The notes: generated by a model from the letters alone, not told the origin. 64,000 nucleotides of DNA from Corynebacterium auriscanis (GCF_030408435.1 NZ_CP047046.1:124001-188000), one strand, 5' to 3'. Counted from the stretch's first letter, positions 33,801 through 43,430 are shown. Program-made: numbers and translations.

Positions 33801-35430
33801 ATGGATTGCCGAGGTTCGTGTGACCACCCCGGGCGTGGGCTTGATTTCCCCACCACCGCACCACGACATTTACTCCATCGAGGATCTGGCACAGCTCATC
33901 CACGACCTGAAGAACGCCAACCCAGATGCACGCATCCACGTCAAGCTGGTGGCCGAGCAGGGCGTGGGCACGGTCGCAGCGGGTGTTTCTAAGGCACACG
34001 CGGATGTCGTGCTGATCTCCGGCCACGATGGCGGTACCGGCGCTTCCCCACTGACCTCCCTCAAGCACGCGGGTGGCCCATGGGAGCTGGGGCTGGCTGA
34101 GACCCAGCAGACTCTGTTGATGAATGGTCTGCGTGACCGCATCACCGTCCAATGTGACGGTCAGCTCAAGACCGGCCGCGATGTTGTTGTAGCGGCGCTG
34201 TTGGGTGCTGAAGAATTCGGTTTTGCCACCGCACCGCTCGTGGTTTCCGGCTGCATCATGATGCGCGTGTGTCACCTTGATACTTGCCCCGTTGGTGTGG
34301 CAACCCAGAACCCGGAGCTGCGCAAGCGCTTCACTGGACAAGCGGAGCACGTGGTGAACTTCTTCAAGTTCATCGCCGAAGAAGTCCGTGAATACCTAGC
34401 CGAGCTAGGGTTCCGCAGCATCGAAGAAGCCGTGGGGCACTCCGAATGCCTCACCGGTGGTTCCATGGCCGTGGATCACAAGACCGCCGGCAAGCTGGAC
34501 CTCACCCGCATCTTTGAGCGCCCCGACAGCCCATTCATGCACCAGGACCTGCACTGCACCAAGAAACAGGATCACTCCCTGGAAAAGGCGCTGGATAACC
34601 AAATCCGAAAGGATGCCGAGGACACCATCCGCCGAGCAGCAGCAGGCGAGGACGTTTCCATCGACCTGTCCTACCCCATCACGAACGTCAACCGCACCGT
34701 CGGCACCATGACCGGTTCCATGATTTCCCGCGTGGCCGGTCGCGAAGGATTGCCGCTGAACACCGTCAACCTCGAGTTCACGGGATCGGCCGGTAACTCG
34801 TTCGGTGCTTTCACCACACACGGAATGACGTTGACGCTGAAGGGCGATGCCAACGACTACGTCGGCAAGGGGCTCTCTGGTGCGCGCATCATCATCCGCC
34901 CAGGCGATAACGACCAAGCCGAGGACCTCTCCAACGACGTGATCGCCGGAAACGTTCTGGGATTCGGTGGTGTACACGGTGAGATGTTCATCCGCGGTTC
35001 CGTCGGCGAGCGCTTTTGTGTTCGTAACTCTGGTGTCACCGCAGTGGTAGAAGGCATCGGAAACCACGGTTGTGAATACATGACAGGTGGCCGCGTTATC
35101 GTCCTGGGCAAGGTGGGCAACAACTTCGCCGCGGGCATGTCCGGTGGTATTGCTTACCTCCTGGACGATGGAAGCGGCGTCGAAAAGAGAATCAACCCCG
35201 AGCTCGTAGAAGTAGAAACAGTCACCGACGAAGAAGAACTGCGGTGGTTGGAAGAAACCATCGCAACGCACAAGCAGCTCACGGGTTCAACCGTAGAGGT
35301 CAATGCTGCGGACCTCATTAAGGTCATGCCACGCGACTACGCACGCGTACTGACCACCATCCAGAAAGCCGAAGAAGCCGGTCTAGACAGGGACGGCATC
35401 GCCGCCGCCATCATGGAGGAAGTGAAGTAA
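30835..35430 (+). CDS. gltB: Glutamate synthase (NADPH) large subunit
   Basis: 1531 residues. An N-terminal class II glutaminase has its nucleophile Cys in [16 protein letters not shown] (residue 20), so a short 19-residue propeptide would be removed. The central domain and the FMN barrel hold [31 protein letters not shown] and [14 protein letters not shown]. The 3Fe-4S cysteines follow as [19 protein letters not shown] (C-x5-C-x4-C). The GXGXG-type C-terminal beta helix ([19 protein letters not shown]) completes it. With GltD it makes two glutamates from 2-oxoglutarate and glutamine in the cytoplasm (GOGAT). Stop and gltD start overlap as TAATG. Full length with all key residues. Confidence 0.96.
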   Translation: MNNYPARQGLYDPQFEHDACGVAFVADMHGRPTRDIVEKGIQALVNLDHRGAAGAEKNTGDGAGILIQVPDRFYREELGSKGVNLPPAGQYATGIAFLPASRMAALDAMRAVERIIEEEGLQFIAWRDVATDNSSLGAIARDAEPIFQQLFLSGSDAHGNPLSGLELDRRVWFVRKRAERELGTHGAGAGAGSETVYFPSLSSRTMVYKGMLTTPQLREFYLDLQDERVESALAIVHSRFSTNTFPSWPLAHPYRMLAHNGEINTVRGNENWMRARESQIRSEILGDLDRVLPICDPAGSDTGRFDEALELLHLGGRSLPHAVLMMVPQAWERDENIDPEVRAFFEYHSTFMEAWDGPAALAFTDGTVIGSVLDRNGLRPGRIWITKDGLVVMASEAGVLDIPEEDIVKRTRVEPGRMFLVDTARGTIVSDEEIKQQLAAQPYTQWVEDQLVRAADLPQSTTIEMNHERTVLRQRVFGYTEEDVETLIRPMAGAGAEAIGSMGTDTPIAALSNRPRTLYDFFAQRFAQVTNPPLDSIREKMVTSLFTHLGAQADVLNPTPEAAHRIHLETPVLDNQQLANIVGAAGADEAKFGAFKAITISGLYPVAHGGAGLRQAIERIRRQVSQAIAEDHTVIVLSDRESDERYAPIPSLLLASAVHQHLVKEKTRTRASLVIESGDCREVHHLAMLVSFGADAVNPYMALQTIADLAAQGRIGNVTVAEGEANFIKAMGTGLQKVMSKMGIATVASYRGAQLADSIGLNHYLLNEYFTGAFSPIEGIGLEEIADDVATRHRGAFLPRPEEQAHRELEIGGEYKWRREGEYHLFNPETVFKLQHATRTGQYRIFKEYTDRVNNQSERLATLRGLFKFESNRPSISIDEVEPVSEIVKRFSTGAMSYGSISAEAHETLAIAMNRLKGMSNSGEGGEDPARFEKEPNGDWKRSAIKQVASGRFGVTSHYLNNCTDIQIKMAQGAKPGEGGQLPPGKVYPWIAEVRVTTPGVGLISPPPHHDIYSIEDLAQLIHDLKNANPDARIHVKLVAEQGVGTVAAGVSKAHADVVLISGHDGGTGASPLTSLKHAGGPWELGLAETQQTLLMNGLRDRITVQCDGQLKTGRDVVVAALLGAEEFGFATAPLVVSGCIMMRVCHLDTCPVGVATQNPELRKRFTGQAEHVVNFFKFIAEEVREYLAELGFRSIEEAVGHSECLTGGSMAVDHKTAGKLDLTRIFERPDSPFMHQDLHCTKKQDHSLEKALDNQIRKDAEDTIRRAAAGEDVSIDLSYPITNVNRTVGTMTGSMISRVAGREGLPLNTVNLEFTGSAGNSFGAFTTHGMTLTLKGDANDYVGKGLSGARIIIRPGDNDQAEDLSNDVIAGNVLGFGGVHGEMFIRGSVGERFCVRNSGVTAVVEGIGNHGCEYMTGGRVIVLGKVGNNFAAGMSGGIAYLLDDGSGVEKRINPELVEVETVTDEEELRWLEETIATHKQLTGSTVEVNAADLIKVMPRDYARVLTTIQKAEEAGLDRDGIAAAIMEEVK

Positions 35431-36968
35431 TGGCTGATCCACAAGGATTTTTGAAGTACCGTCGCGAGGGTGCGGCGACCCGTCCGATTCCTCTGCGCCT
35501 CATGGACTGGAACGAAGTCTATGAGAACTTCTCCGACGACAAGGTGCAGACTCAGGCCAGCCGCTGCATGGATTGCGGTATCCCGTTCTGCCACGACGGC
35601 TGCCCATTGGGCAACATCATCCCTGAGTGGAATGATCTAGTCCGCCAGGGCCGCTGGCGCGAGGCATACGACCGCCTGCACGCGACCAATAACTTCCCGG
35701 AGTTCACCGGCCGTCTGTGCCCCGCTCCCTGTGAAGGCGCGTGCGTGTTGGGTATCGGCGACGATCCCGTCAACATCAAGACCGTCGAATTCACCATCGT
35801 GGAGCACGCGTGGAAGGAAGGCTGGGTGGAACCCATCAAGCCGACGTTCTCCACGGGCCAGAAGGTGGCCGTTGTCGGTTCCGGACCTGCGGGCATGGCG
35901 GCAGCGCAGCAACTCACTCGCGCCGGGCACGCCGTCACCGTCTTCGAGCGCGCCGACCGCATCGGTGGCCTGATGCGCTATGGCGTGCCGGAATTCAAGA
36001 TGGAAAAGAAGTGGATTGATCGCCGCATCCAGCAGATGGAGGCCGAAGGCACTGTCTTCAAGACCAACATCAGCCCCACCGGTGAAGACCTCAAGGATTT
36101 CGACGCCGTGATCCTCGCAATCGGTTCCACCGTTGGTCGCGACCTGCCCGTGCCAGGCCGTGATCTGGAGGGTGTGTACCAGGCAATGGAGTACCTTCCA
36201 CCGGCAAACCGCGTGGGATACGGGGATATTGAAACGTCCCCGATCGATGCCAAGGGCAAGAACGTGGTCATCATCGGTGGTGGCGATACGGGTACTGACT
36301 GTTTCGGTACCGCGCTGCGACAAGGCGCGAAGACTGTACATCAGTTCGACATCATGCCGAAGCCACCGAAGACCCGTGCTGCTTCTACGCCCTGGCCGAC
36401 CTACCCCCTGCAGCTGCGCCTCGCATCCGCGCATGAGGAAGGCGAATACGCCGTGACGGGTGAAGAGACTGCGGAGATCGTGGAGAAGCTGGGCTTCGAT
36501 ACCCGCGAAGTGGGCAATACGTTGGGTAAGCGTGGCTGGCAGATCAACACCGTGGAACTCACTGGTACCGATGGCAAGGTCACGGGCCTGAAGGGTGCTG
36601 AATGCCGCTTTGGTGACAACGGGTTGGAAAACGTTCCGGGCACCGATTTCGAAATGGATGCGGACCTAGTGCTACTGGCCATGGGCTTCGTTTCCGTCGA
36701 AGAATCCGCCGTAGTGCGGGACCTGGGCCTGGAGGTCGACGGCCGCGGACGGCTGGTGCGCGACGGCAAGTACCGTGCCAAGGCCACCACACCGGACTTT
36801 GCGGACATCCCGGTATTCGTCGCTGGCGACGCAGGGCGTGGCCAGTCCCTGATCGTGTGGGGAATCTCCGAAGGGCGTTCTGCCGCGGCGGAGGCCGATC
36901 GTGTGCTGATGGGCGAGACCGCCCTGCCACGGCCGATCAATCCAACGGATCTGGCGATGCGCGCTTAG
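35430..36968 (+). CDS. gltD: Glutamate synthase (NADPH) small subunit
   Basis: 512 residues. Its ATG shares one base with the gltB stop, so translation is coupled. The N-terminal Fe-S domain has CMDCGIPFCHDGCPLGNIIP, then LCPAPCEGACVLGI. The FAD fold VVGSGPAGMAAAQQL (about 145) and NADPH fold IIGGGDTGTDCFG (about 285) follow, with the late FAD motif VAGDAGRGQSLIVWGISEGR. It passes electrons from NADPH through FAD and 4Fe-4S clusters to GltB. The last codons (NPTDLAMRA-stop) are part of a 71-bp unit duplicated downstream. Confidence 0.96.
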   Translation: MADPQGFLKYRREGAATRPIPLRLMDWNEVYENFSDDKVQTQASRCMDCGIPFCHDGCPLGNIIPEWNDLVRQGRWREAYDRLHATNNFPEFTGRLCPAPCEGACVLGIGDDPVNIKTVEFTIVEHAWKEGWVEPIKPTFSTGQKVAVVGSGPAGMAAAQQLTRAGHAVTVFERADRIGGLMRYGVPEFKMEKKWIDRRIQQMEAEGTVFKTNISPTGEDLKDFDAVILAIGSTVGRDLPVPGRDLEGVYQAMEYLPPANRVGYGDIETSPIDAKGKNVVIIGGGDTGTDCFGTALRQGAKTVHQFDIMPKPPKTRAASTPWPTYPLQLRLASAHEEGEYAVTGEETAEIVEKLGFDTREVGNTLGKRGWQINTVELTGTDGKVTGLKGAECRFGDNGLENVPGTDFEMDADLVLLAMGFVSVEESAVVRDLGLEVDGRGRLVRDGKYRAKATTPDFADIPVFVAGDAGRGQSLIVWGISEGRSAAAEADRVLMGETALPRPINPTDLAMRA

Positions 36969-37105
36969 GCACCCCTGCTCGGGCATGGCGCATCTAGCGC
37001 TGGGCCAGCGGCGGAGTGGATCTGGCGGTGCGGGCTTAGGCACCCCTGCTCGGGCATGGCGCATCTAGCGCTGGGCAAGCGGCGGAGTGGATCTGGCGGT
37101 GCGGG
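36947..37105 (+). repeat. 71-bp tandem duplication founded on the gltD 3' end
   Basis: Unit one (36947-37017) contains the last codons and stop of gltD (GGATCTGGCGATGCGCGCTT then AG). Unit two (37018-37088) and a partial third (37089-37105) follow with few changes, mainly GATGCGC to GGTGCGG and CCAGCGG to CAAGCGG. Just after, shorter CTGCACGGTGC repeats appear (37125-37160). Confidence 0.92.
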
Positions 37106-37277
37106 CCCGTATATAACGGTTCTGCACGCTACCTGCACGGTGCCTGCACGGTGCCTGCGATGCGCGCTAAGGCATTCTCGCGTGCGTACTTGTGCCCTGT
37201 CGGTACAGGTTTGAAACACCCCGCCACCAATGACGTCGATGGTGACCCGCGTGGCCTCACCCCGTACACTGGCCGGT

Positions 37278-37622
37278 ATGCAAATCCCCGACATTCCCGT
37301 TCGCGATGAAATCCGCCTAGGGCAGTTCCTCAAGTACGCCAACCTGGTGGAAACCGGCGGGATCGCCAAGGACCTCATCCGCACCGAAATGGTTCGCGTT
37401 AATGGTGAGGTCGAGACTAGGCGCGGCAAAGTCCTGCGCCCAAGTGACGAGGTGACGGTGCTCGGCGAGGACGGTTCGGTTCTCGCTGGCGCGCGCGTGG
37501 TGGAATGCTCGGACAACTCGGCGAATGCGACAGGCATTGACGATGACGATGACCTTGGCGAATACTTCGACGAGGCCACCGCCGATGACGATTTCGACCC
37601 CGAAAAGTGGAGGAACATGTAA
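37278..37622 (+). CDS. S4-domain RNA-binding protein, YbcJ-like
   Basis: 114 residues from ATG 37278. TACACT at 37265-37270 could be a -10 that makes a leaderless message; there is no Shine-Dalgarno. The S4 fold is clear: IRLGQFLKYANLVETGGIAKDLIRTEMVRVNGEVETRRGKVLRPSDEV (about 10-60). The C-terminus is strongly acidic (DDDDDLGEYFDEATADDDFD). YbcJ/YaaA-type S4 proteins bind structured RNA, probably rRNA, in the cytoplasm. The acidic tail is unusual and could modulate RNA binding. The stop overlaps the next ATG (TAATG). Confidence 0.82.
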   Translation: MQIPDIPVRDEIRLGQFLKYANLVETGGIAKDLIRTEMVRVNGEVETRRGKVLRPSDEVTVLGEDGSVLAGARVVECSDNSANATGIDDDDDLGEYFDEATADDDFDPEKWRNM

Positions 37623-38437
37623 TGCCCGCCATCATCGCCCACCCCGGCATGCCCCTGTGGATTGATCTAGCCACCACCGACATCACCGCCGCCCGGAACT
37701 TCTACGGGCAGCTGCTCGACTGGGAGTTCGAGGAGCTCGACGGGGAAAACAGTGGCTACGTTGTCGCTCGTCGTGAAGGAATGCCCGTCGCCGGTTTGGC
37801 CCAGGTGCCAGAGGGCTCGCTGTCGATGTGGGGTTTGTGCTTGTACACCCCTGATGTTGTTTCTTCGCACGACGCCGCCGTCTCCGCGGGCGCTACCAGC
37901 GCCTTGGAGCCCCGTTCATTAGGGGAGCGCGGTGCCATGGCGATGCTCCTGGATCCGGCGGGTGCAGCCATTGGTCTGAAGTGCCCAGCCGATGAACATG
38001 CATTGCTTGCAGCGGGCGAGCCTTCCACCCCAGTGTGGTATGAGCTGCTCGTGGGGGATAAGTGGGAAGAAACCTTGGAGTTCTACCACGAACTCGCCGG
38101 TTGGGACATTCGTCAGGCCAGTAATGATCCGGAGTTCCGGTATGCCGTCGGCGAACTGGAAGGCGGGGGACTGGCGGGTATGTGGGATACCTCCGCGATG
38201 GAGCAATCCACCAGCCTGTGGACGACGTACATGGGTGTGGCCGATATCGATAAGGCCGTATCGCAGATCCCTGCCTTGGGTGGCGTGGTGGTACGCCCAC
38301 CGTACGAGGCTGAATTTGGTCGCGTGGCAACCATCCAAGATTCCACGGGCGCGATCCTCAATCTATGCGAGGTTGCGGAATATGATCCAGCCCAAGATGA
38401 CGTGCACGAGCCGGACTTGTTCGCCCCCGAGGGCTAA
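37622..38437 (+). CDS. VOC (glyoxalase/bleomycin-resistance-like) family protein, two domains
   Basis: 271 residues, starting in the stop of the S4 gene. Two vicinal-oxygen-chelate repeats are visible: GMPLWIDLATTDITAARNFYGQLLDWEF to about residue 125 and PVWYELLVGDKWEETLEFYHELAGWDI to the end. Each has the beta-alpha-beta-beta-beta layout, and each closes with a strand such as MLLDPAGAAIGLK or IQDSTGAILNLCEV. Similar corynebacterial and mycobacterial proteins are annotated as hydroxylases or glyoxalases without proof. Metal ligands are not obvious. The S4-VOC pair is likely co-expressed, but a functional link is unknown. Confidence 0.82.
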   Translation: MPAIIAHPGMPLWIDLATTDITAARNFYGQLLDWEFEELDGENSGYVVARREGMPVAGLAQVPEGSLSMWGLCLYTPDVVSSHDAAVSAGATSALEPRSLGERGAMAMLLDPAGAAIGLKCPADEHALLAAGEPSTPVWYELLVGDKWEETLEFYHELAGWDIRQASNDPEFRYAVGELEGGGLAGMWDTSAMEQSTSLWTTYMGVADIDKAVSQIPALGGVVVRPPYEAEFGRVATIQDSTGAILNLCEVAEYDPAQDDVHEPDLFAPEG

Positions 38438-38449
38438 CACCCATCATCT

Positions 38450-38551
38450 GCGCCGACCGACCGGTGGCCTCTAGTGCCGGCGGACTGGTTGCGCCGGCCG
38501 ACCGGTGGCGACCTGTAGCGCCGTCCGACTGGTTGCGCCGGCGGACCGCGC
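38450..38551. repeat. Degenerate 41-44-bp tandem repeats after the VOC gene
   Basis: Units starting GCGCCGACCGACCGGTGG at 38450, GCGCCGGCCGACCGGTGG at 38491 and a partial one at 38535 each end in GACTGGTT. They lie between the convergent VOC and M13 peptidase genes. Confidence 0.85.
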
Positions 38552-38589
38552 AAAGGGGGGCCAACACGGAGAGCCCCCGGTCGCGTGAG

Positions 38590-40686
38590 TTACCAGATGC
38601 TCACGCGATCTTTTTCGTCCAGCCACATGCCGTCGCCAGGTTGCACATCGAAGGCCTCATAGAACTCCGCTACGTTCGAGCTAGTGACGTTGCAGCGGAA
38701 CTCCGCGGGGGAGTGCGGGTCAACGGAGATGAACTGCGCCGACAGTTGTGGGCGGATCGCGGTTTGCCAGACCCGCGCCCAGCTAATGAACAACCGCTGC
38801 AGCGCTGTGAACTCGGTACTGGCCACGGCATCCAAGCCCTCCATCTGCAGTTTTGGCGCGGAATCGAAGTCTTGGCCCTGGTCGGCCAAGTAACGGCGCA
38901 GTGCCACCACGGCGATCCCCAGTCCACCCAGATCACCGATGTTTTCACCCAGTGTGAACCGGCCATTGACCTTGTGCTCGGTGATCCCGCGCTGCTCCAG
39001 GCCGGTGGGAACCAAACCATCGAATTGATCCACAAGGCGCTTGGTCAGCGCGGTGAACGCTTCTCGGTCCTCATCGGTCCACCAAGAGTTCAAATTGCCA
39101 TCGCCATCATACTTCGACCCTTGATCGTCGAAACCGTGCCCGATTTCGTGACCAATGACTGCGCCGATCGCACCGAAGTTCTGCGCCGCATCGGCATCGG
39201 GGGAGAAAAATGGTGGGCGCAGAATAGCCGCCGGGAACGTAATGTCGTTATTCACCGGGTTGTAGAACGCATTGACGGTTTGGGGGGTGGCGAACCATTC
39301 GCCCTTGTCACTGGGCTTGCCCAACTTGCTGACTTCGTAATCGTGGTTGAACTCCGCAGCCGCGCGCACGTTGGCCACTAGGTCAGCGCCTTTCGGGCTG
39401 ATTTCCAGCCCCGCAAAGGACCGCCACTTGTCTGGGTAACCAATCTTGGGCTGGAACTTGTCCAACTTCGCCAACGCCTTTTCGCGCGTCACTGGAGTCA
39501 TCCACTGCAACCCCGAAATCCGCTCCCGGTACGCTTCGATGAGGTAATCGACCAGTTCAAGCATCTTTTCTTTGTACTCGGGTGGGAAGTGCTCGGCCAC
39601 GAATTTCTGGCCGACCTCTTCACCTACTGACCCTTCTACTAGGCCGACGCCACGCTTCCACCGATCCTTTTGCTCCGTTGCACCACTCAGTGTTCGGCCG
39701 TAGAACTCCCAATTGCGCTTCCCAATGGCCTCGGGCAGAACTCCCGCGCGAGCAGTGAGCACGCGCCAGTAGGCCCAGAGCTTCCACTGGTCAAGGTCAA
39801 TCGTGGAATCCTGGGCCATGTCCGCGACGTGGTTTAGATAGGAAGGTTGATTGACAATGATCGTTTTGCCGCCGGCGGAATGTGGATCAACGTGGGTGGC
39901 CTCCAACCATTTCGCGAAAGGAAACGCGGTGGGCAGGTCGCTGACGGCAGTTGGGTTATACGTCTTTTCTGCTTCGCGACTATCGACGTTATTCCAATGC
40001 CCCTTGGCCAAGCGGGTTTCGAAATCGAAGATGGCCTCAGCGGCCTCTTCAGCGCTGGCCTCCGCGAAACGGCCGGGTCGGGCCTGTTTCTGCGCGAGGT
40101 TCAGCATATCCACAATGAATGCTCGGTAGGCTTCGCGCGTTTCTGCGTGCTGATCCTCGCGGTAATACGCCTCATCCGGCAGGCCGATGCCAGTTTGGAC
40201 GAGGTAAACGATTTCCTTGTCCTCACTGGAATCCTTTTCAATGAAGTACCCGACGGCGCCGCCTACGCCGCGGGTATCCAGCGTGCCCAACGCGGTCGCC
40301 AGATCCTCGAGTCGGGAGGTGGACCTGATCGGATCCAGGTCGGCGTCGAGAACAGAAAGACCAGCGGCTTCAATGCCAGCGGTATCCATAAATGAAGAGT
40401 AGAGCGCCCCGACCCGGCCAGAGGGATCCTGCTTGGCCGCGGTTTCAATGAGGGCACGGACATCGGCTTCAGAGCGATCGCGCAGTGCGGTGAATGCGCC
40501 ATCGATGGGGCGGTCGGCCGGAATCTGGTGGTTTGCGAGGAATTCCCCATTGATGTAGCGGTACAAGTCTTGTTGCGGGGTGGGGTGGCCGGTAGAGCGC
40601 TCTGAAATATTGTCTGGAATTGTTGCGGCGCCCGCGGTTGTCGCAGCGACCGTGGAAGGGGCGGAGTTGGAATTCGTTTCAGTCAT
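38590..40686 (-). CDS. pepO: M13 family zinc metallopeptidase (neprilysin/PepO-like)
   Basis: 698 residues from ATG 40686 (MTETNSNS); longer starts add a non-conserved lead. QQDLYRYINGEFLA opens the M13 N-terminal domain. The active site is VIGHEIGHGFDDQG (HExxH zinc ligands and catalytic Glu) and ENIGDLGGLGIAV (third ligand Glu and Asp). NAFYNPVNNDITFPAAIL and the C-terminal PHSPAEFRCNVTSSNVAEFYEAFDVQPGDGMW are typical. No signal peptide is visible, so it is cytoplasmic or exported by an unknown route, and it should cut short peptides. A 61-bp repeat array fills the region upstream of its start. Confidence 0.92.
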   Translation of the reverse strand: MTETNSNSAPSTVAATTAGAATIPDNISERSTGHPTPQQDLYRYINGEFLANHQIPADRPIDGAFTALRDRSEADVRALIETAAKQDPSGRVGALYSSFMDTAGIEAAGLSVLDADLDPIRSTSRLEDLATALGTLDTRGVGGAVGYFIEKDSSEDKEIVYLVQTGIGLPDEAYYREDQHAETREAYRAFIVDMLNLAQKQARPGRFAEASAEEAAEAIFDFETRLAKGHWNNVDSREAEKTYNPTAVSDLPTAFPFAKWLEATHVDPHSAGGKTIIVNQPSYLNHVADMAQDSTIDLDQWKLWAYWRVLTARAGVLPEAIGKRNWEFYGRTLSGATEQKDRWKRGVGLVEGSVGEEVGQKFVAEHFPPEYKEKMLELVDYLIEAYRERISGLQWMTPVTREKALAKLDKFQPKIGYPDKWRSFAGLEISPKGADLVANVRAAAEFNHDYEVSKLGKPSDKGEWFATPQTVNAFYNPVNNDITFPAAILRPPFFSPDADAAQNFGAIGAVIGHEIGHGFDDQGSKYDGDGNLNSWWTDEDREAFTALTKRLVDQFDGLVPTGLEQRGITEHKVNGRFTLGENIGDLGGLGIAVVALRRYLADQGQDFDSAPKLQMEGLDAVASTEFTALQRLFISWARVWQTAIRPQLSAQFISVDPHSPAEFRCNVTSSNVAEFYEAFDVQPGDGMWLDEKDRVSIW

Positions 40687-40767
40687 GGTTTCCACCTTAG
40701 ACATGGAGCCAGACACGATTGGGGTTTGGAGTGAAACACGCGTGATGCATGGGGTGGAGACAGTATC

Positions 40768-41023
40768 AATTCCGCGTGGGACATGGGGACTTGCTTACCG
40801 GATCGCCTAATGCGACAACGCCAGCATGAATTGCGCGTGGGACATGGGGCTTTGCCTACCGGATCGCCTAGCGCGACAACGCCAGCATGAATTGTGCGTG
40901 GGGCAGGGGGACTTGCTTACCGGATCGCCTAGCGCGACAACGCCAGCATGAATTGCGCGTGGGGCAGGGGGACTTGCTTACCGGATCGCCTAGCGCGACA
41001 ACGCCAGCATGAATTGCGCGTGG
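40768..41023. repeat. 61-bp tandem repeat array upstream of pepO
   Basis: Four units at 40768, 40829, 40890 and 40951 plus a 12-base partial. Each runs from AATTGCGCGTGGG through CTTACCGGATCGCCTAGC to GACAACGCCAGCATG. Units three and four differ at one base. No gene source found. It lies in the shared promoter region of pepO and the GH25 gene. Confidence 0.95.
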
Positions 41024-41173
41024 CTTTTGTGCCAGACACGCCCGGAATGCGGAAAAATTTTTCAGCCGGAAACTATGGGGGTGAGGGCACTCAGGGAGGG
41101 CGGCGGGGCGTTAACTAGGGATTTTGCGGTGCAATGGAGAGGTGACCAAAAGAATTGTTGTGTATTGATGTAA

Positions 41174-42664
41174 ATGAGATTGGTGTTACTACTGTGTTTT
41201 TTGGGAATCTTGAGTATTGTGTTACTCATGCTTTTATTGCCATGGCGCCGAAACGCGCGCACTACCGCCCCCGCCCGCATCACTGCAGCGGCCCTCGTCG
41301 GTTCTGCAGCAACCGTTGCGGCGTTGTTCGCAACTAACGTGATTCCTGTTCCTACCTGGGCACTCCCAGGCATCGACGTAGCGTCCCACCAGCACCCCGG
41401 CGGTGCTGCCATTGACTGGAATGCCGTAGCTGCTTCCGGTCAAAAATTCGCTTTCGTGAAGGCAACCGAGGGTGTGGGTTATACCAACCCATACTTCGTT
41501 TCGGATTCCATCAAGGCTCAGGAAGCCGGCATTGTGCCCGGTAGCTACCACTACGCCAAGCCCGGCACGGGAAGCCCACGCGCAGAAGCGCGTTTCTACG
41601 CCAGTGCGCTGACCACCGGTCCGCAGCCATCCCTGCCCCCCGTGCTGGACCTGGAGGAAACTGGTGGGCTGGACCCAGTTTCACTGCAAAATTGGGTGCG
41701 TGAGTGGATTGATGAGATCAAGATCCTGACCGGGCGCGATCCAATCATCTACACCTACTACGCATTCTGGATGCAGCAGATGGGTAACACCACGGAGTTC
41801 TCCGAGTACCCACTCTGGCTGGCCTATTACAACACCCAACTGCCCAACCAAATCCCAGGTGGCTGGGATGAAGTCACCTTCTGGCAGTACTCCGGTTCTG
41901 GTAGTGCAGCAGGTGTACAGACCCAAGTGGACTTGAACGAGTACTACGGGTCGGATGCACAACTGCAGCAGCTGGCGCAGAAAATGTCGGCCGATTCAAA
42001 GGCAGGTAAAGACGCAGCTGCGTTGAAGCCAATTCGCGACATCGTGAAAGACGAAGCGGGTGTGGTCAATAAGGTGGAACACCTCACCGGTGTGGATGTG
42101 CCACTAACGACCGACTTCGTGATGCTTTTGCTGGGTGTGATTGGCGGGCGCGTATCACCGGAGACGTTGCTAACTCAAGGGGCTCAGCAGCTGCAGGGTA
42201 CGGCCATGGGCTCATCTGAGGGTGCGCCTCAGCCCGATCAGGTCTCGGGCTCCGTGAAGGCCGGGCAAGAAGGATTGAAGGCCGTTACTGCGTTGGCTAA
42301 AGCCTTCCAAGAATTCAATAAGTCGGGAGGGCAGGTGCCGATCGACGCGCTGCTGCCTCTACTGCAAGGTGCTGCCGGCTCCGCGGGCGCGGGCGGGGCA
42401 GGCGCAGGTGGACAGATCAATGTCAGCCAGCTGCTGAAGCTGCTGCAGCAGTTCGGTGGTACGCAGAACTGGAACGCTAAGCTGCAAAGTGGCCAGGTTT
42501 CCGCAGATCCGAACGCGATGAAGGAACTGGCCGATGAGGCAGCCAAGGCGGTCCCGACTCCAGCGGGCAAGAAGGCTGCTCAGCAGTTGCCTCAGCTGGT
42601 TCAGGGTGGTGCGAAGGGTGCAGGCGCTGGAAACGGTGCTGGCGCGGGAGCAACTGCGAAGTAG
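41174..42664 (+). CDS. GH25 lysozyme-like muramidase with Gly/Ala-rich tail
   Basis: 496 residues from the ATG at 41174. The N-terminal membrane anchor or signal (LVLLLCFLGILSIVLLMLLL) is followed by basic residues and a second hydrophobic Ala-rich stretch. The GH25 domain (about residues 70-270) holds GIDVASHQHPGGAAIDW (first acid), FVKATEGVGYTNPYF, SYHYAKPGTGSPRAEARFY, VLDLEETGG (catalytic Asp/Glu) and WDEVTFWQYSGSG. The following 230 residues are Ala/Gln/Gly-rich and end GAGAGATAK. GH25 enzymes cut beta-1,4 bonds of peptidoglycan; a membrane-tethered form suggests wall turnover. The gene's 3' tail is copied in the gap downstream. Confidence 0.88.
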   Translation: MRLVLLLCFLGILSIVLLMLLLPWRRNARTTAPARITAAALVGSAATVAALFATNVIPVPTWALPGIDVASHQHPGGAAIDWNAVAASGQKFAFVKATEGVGYTNPYFVSDSIKAQEAGIVPGSYHYAKPGTGSPRAEARFYASALTTGPQPSLPPVLDLEETGGLDPVSLQNWVREWIDEIKILTGRDPIIYTYYAFWMQQMGNTTEFSEYPLWLAYYNTQLPNQIPGGWDEVTFWQYSGSGSAAGVQTQVDLNEYYGSDAQLQQLAQKMSADSKAGKDAAALKPIRDIVKDEAGVVNKVEHLTGVDVPLTTDFVMLLLGVIGGRVSPETLLTQGAQQLQGTAMGSSEGAPQPDQVSGSVKAGQEGLKAVTALAKAFQEFNKSGGQVPIDALLPLLQGAAGSAGAGGAGAGGQINVSQLLKLLQQFGGTQNWNAKLQSGQVSADPNAMKELADEAAKAVPTPAGKKAAQQLPQLVQGGAKGAGAGNGAGAGATAK

Positions 42665-42901
42665 AGGGATGCCCCGGTGGCGCCGGTGCGGGTTACGAGA
42701 ACAAACGCAAGCGGACCGGGAAGCAAGGGGTGCCCCGGTGGTGCTGGCGTGGGATTAATTGCGAAGTGCGGGGGTGCCGGTGCGGGTGCTGGCGCGGGAG
42801 CAACTGCGAAGTGTGGAGTCCCCCGATGGTGCCGGTGCGGGTGCCGGCGTGGGAGTAACTGTGAAGTGTGGGGTGCCCTGATGGCGCTGGTGCTGCGTTA
42901 G
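42635..42901 (+). repeat. Tandem echoes of the GH25 gene 3' end
   Basis: The last 30 bases of the gene begin GGTGCTGGCGCGGGAGCA and continue CTGCGAAG before the stop. They recur at 42740, 42785 (identical over 27 bases) and 42840, with 45-55-bp spacing. Each copy is followed by variants of TGTGGAGTCCCCCGATGG. None keeps an open frame of useful length. Confidence 0.85.
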
Positions 42902-42968
42902 CTTCGCCATACGTACCTGCCGGATTGACCTATGTAGGGTTGCAGTGCCGACACTGCTGCAAGGAATC

Positions 42969-43003
42969 GATCCAAGCGCGTACACGCGCTTGGATCCCTT
43001 TTT
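42969..43003 (+). terminator. Strong terminator beyond the GH25 echoes
   Basis: GATCCAAGCGCG (42969-42980) pairs perfectly with CGCGCTTGGATC (42985-42996) over a TACA loop, followed by CCTTTTT. It lies 300 bases after the GH25 stop, past the repeat array. A smaller hairpin (GCAGTG/CACTGC, about 42943-42958) precedes it; a short RNA ending here is possible. Confidence 0.9.
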
Positions 43004-43286
43004 AGTTTCTCTATCGCCCGTCGTGTTAAGACTAGCTTTTCACCAGCTGGGTAGTGGGGGATTACATGGAGGTTCCGGTCGGTGCTGTGCTCTGTTTTCA
43101 GCTGGCTAGCTCCCCTGGGGCCGCGATACGGGATTTGTATGCGCATTCATTCCCTCATCCTCTCGTCCCGCGGTACCCCGGCCACCCTTCTTGCGCCTCG
43201 GTCCTTGTTGAGATTCTTGTTCTGCTTTTCGTTCGTGGCGGGTTTGTTGGGCCTTTGGTGTTGTCCGTCTGTTTGGGGTGTTGGAG

Positions 43287-43343
43287 GAGCAGAATGTGAT
43301 GCACAGTATCGGTCGTGTAGGTGACGTCCCGTTCTGCTTTTCG
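43287..43343. repeat. Dispersed repeat element with AGCAGAA/TTCTGCT ends (copy B)
   Basis: AGCAGAATGTGATG at 43288 and CCCGTTCTGCT ending at 43338 form inverted ends 51 bases apart, as in copy A at 22332-22382. The right end GTTCTGCTTTTCG plus CGTGGCGGG also occurs alone at 43219-43241. Confidence 0.6.
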
Positions 43344-43430
43344 CACGTGGCGGGGGTTTGCCGAGCGGCTGTCCGGATAATGAACGACGTGTGGGGCGGA
43401 GTGTCCGCCGCCCACATACTACTTCGCACA

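Noticed and set aside
31774..34350. 858-residue minus-strand open frame opposite gltB
   Set aside because: It lies entirely within gltB, which has all catalytic motifs; composition (His/Gln/Val-rich) is that of an antisense shadow of a GC-rich gene.
40768..41023. CRISPR array
   Set aside because: Units are directly adjacent and identical along their length, with no unique spacers; no cas gene in the window.
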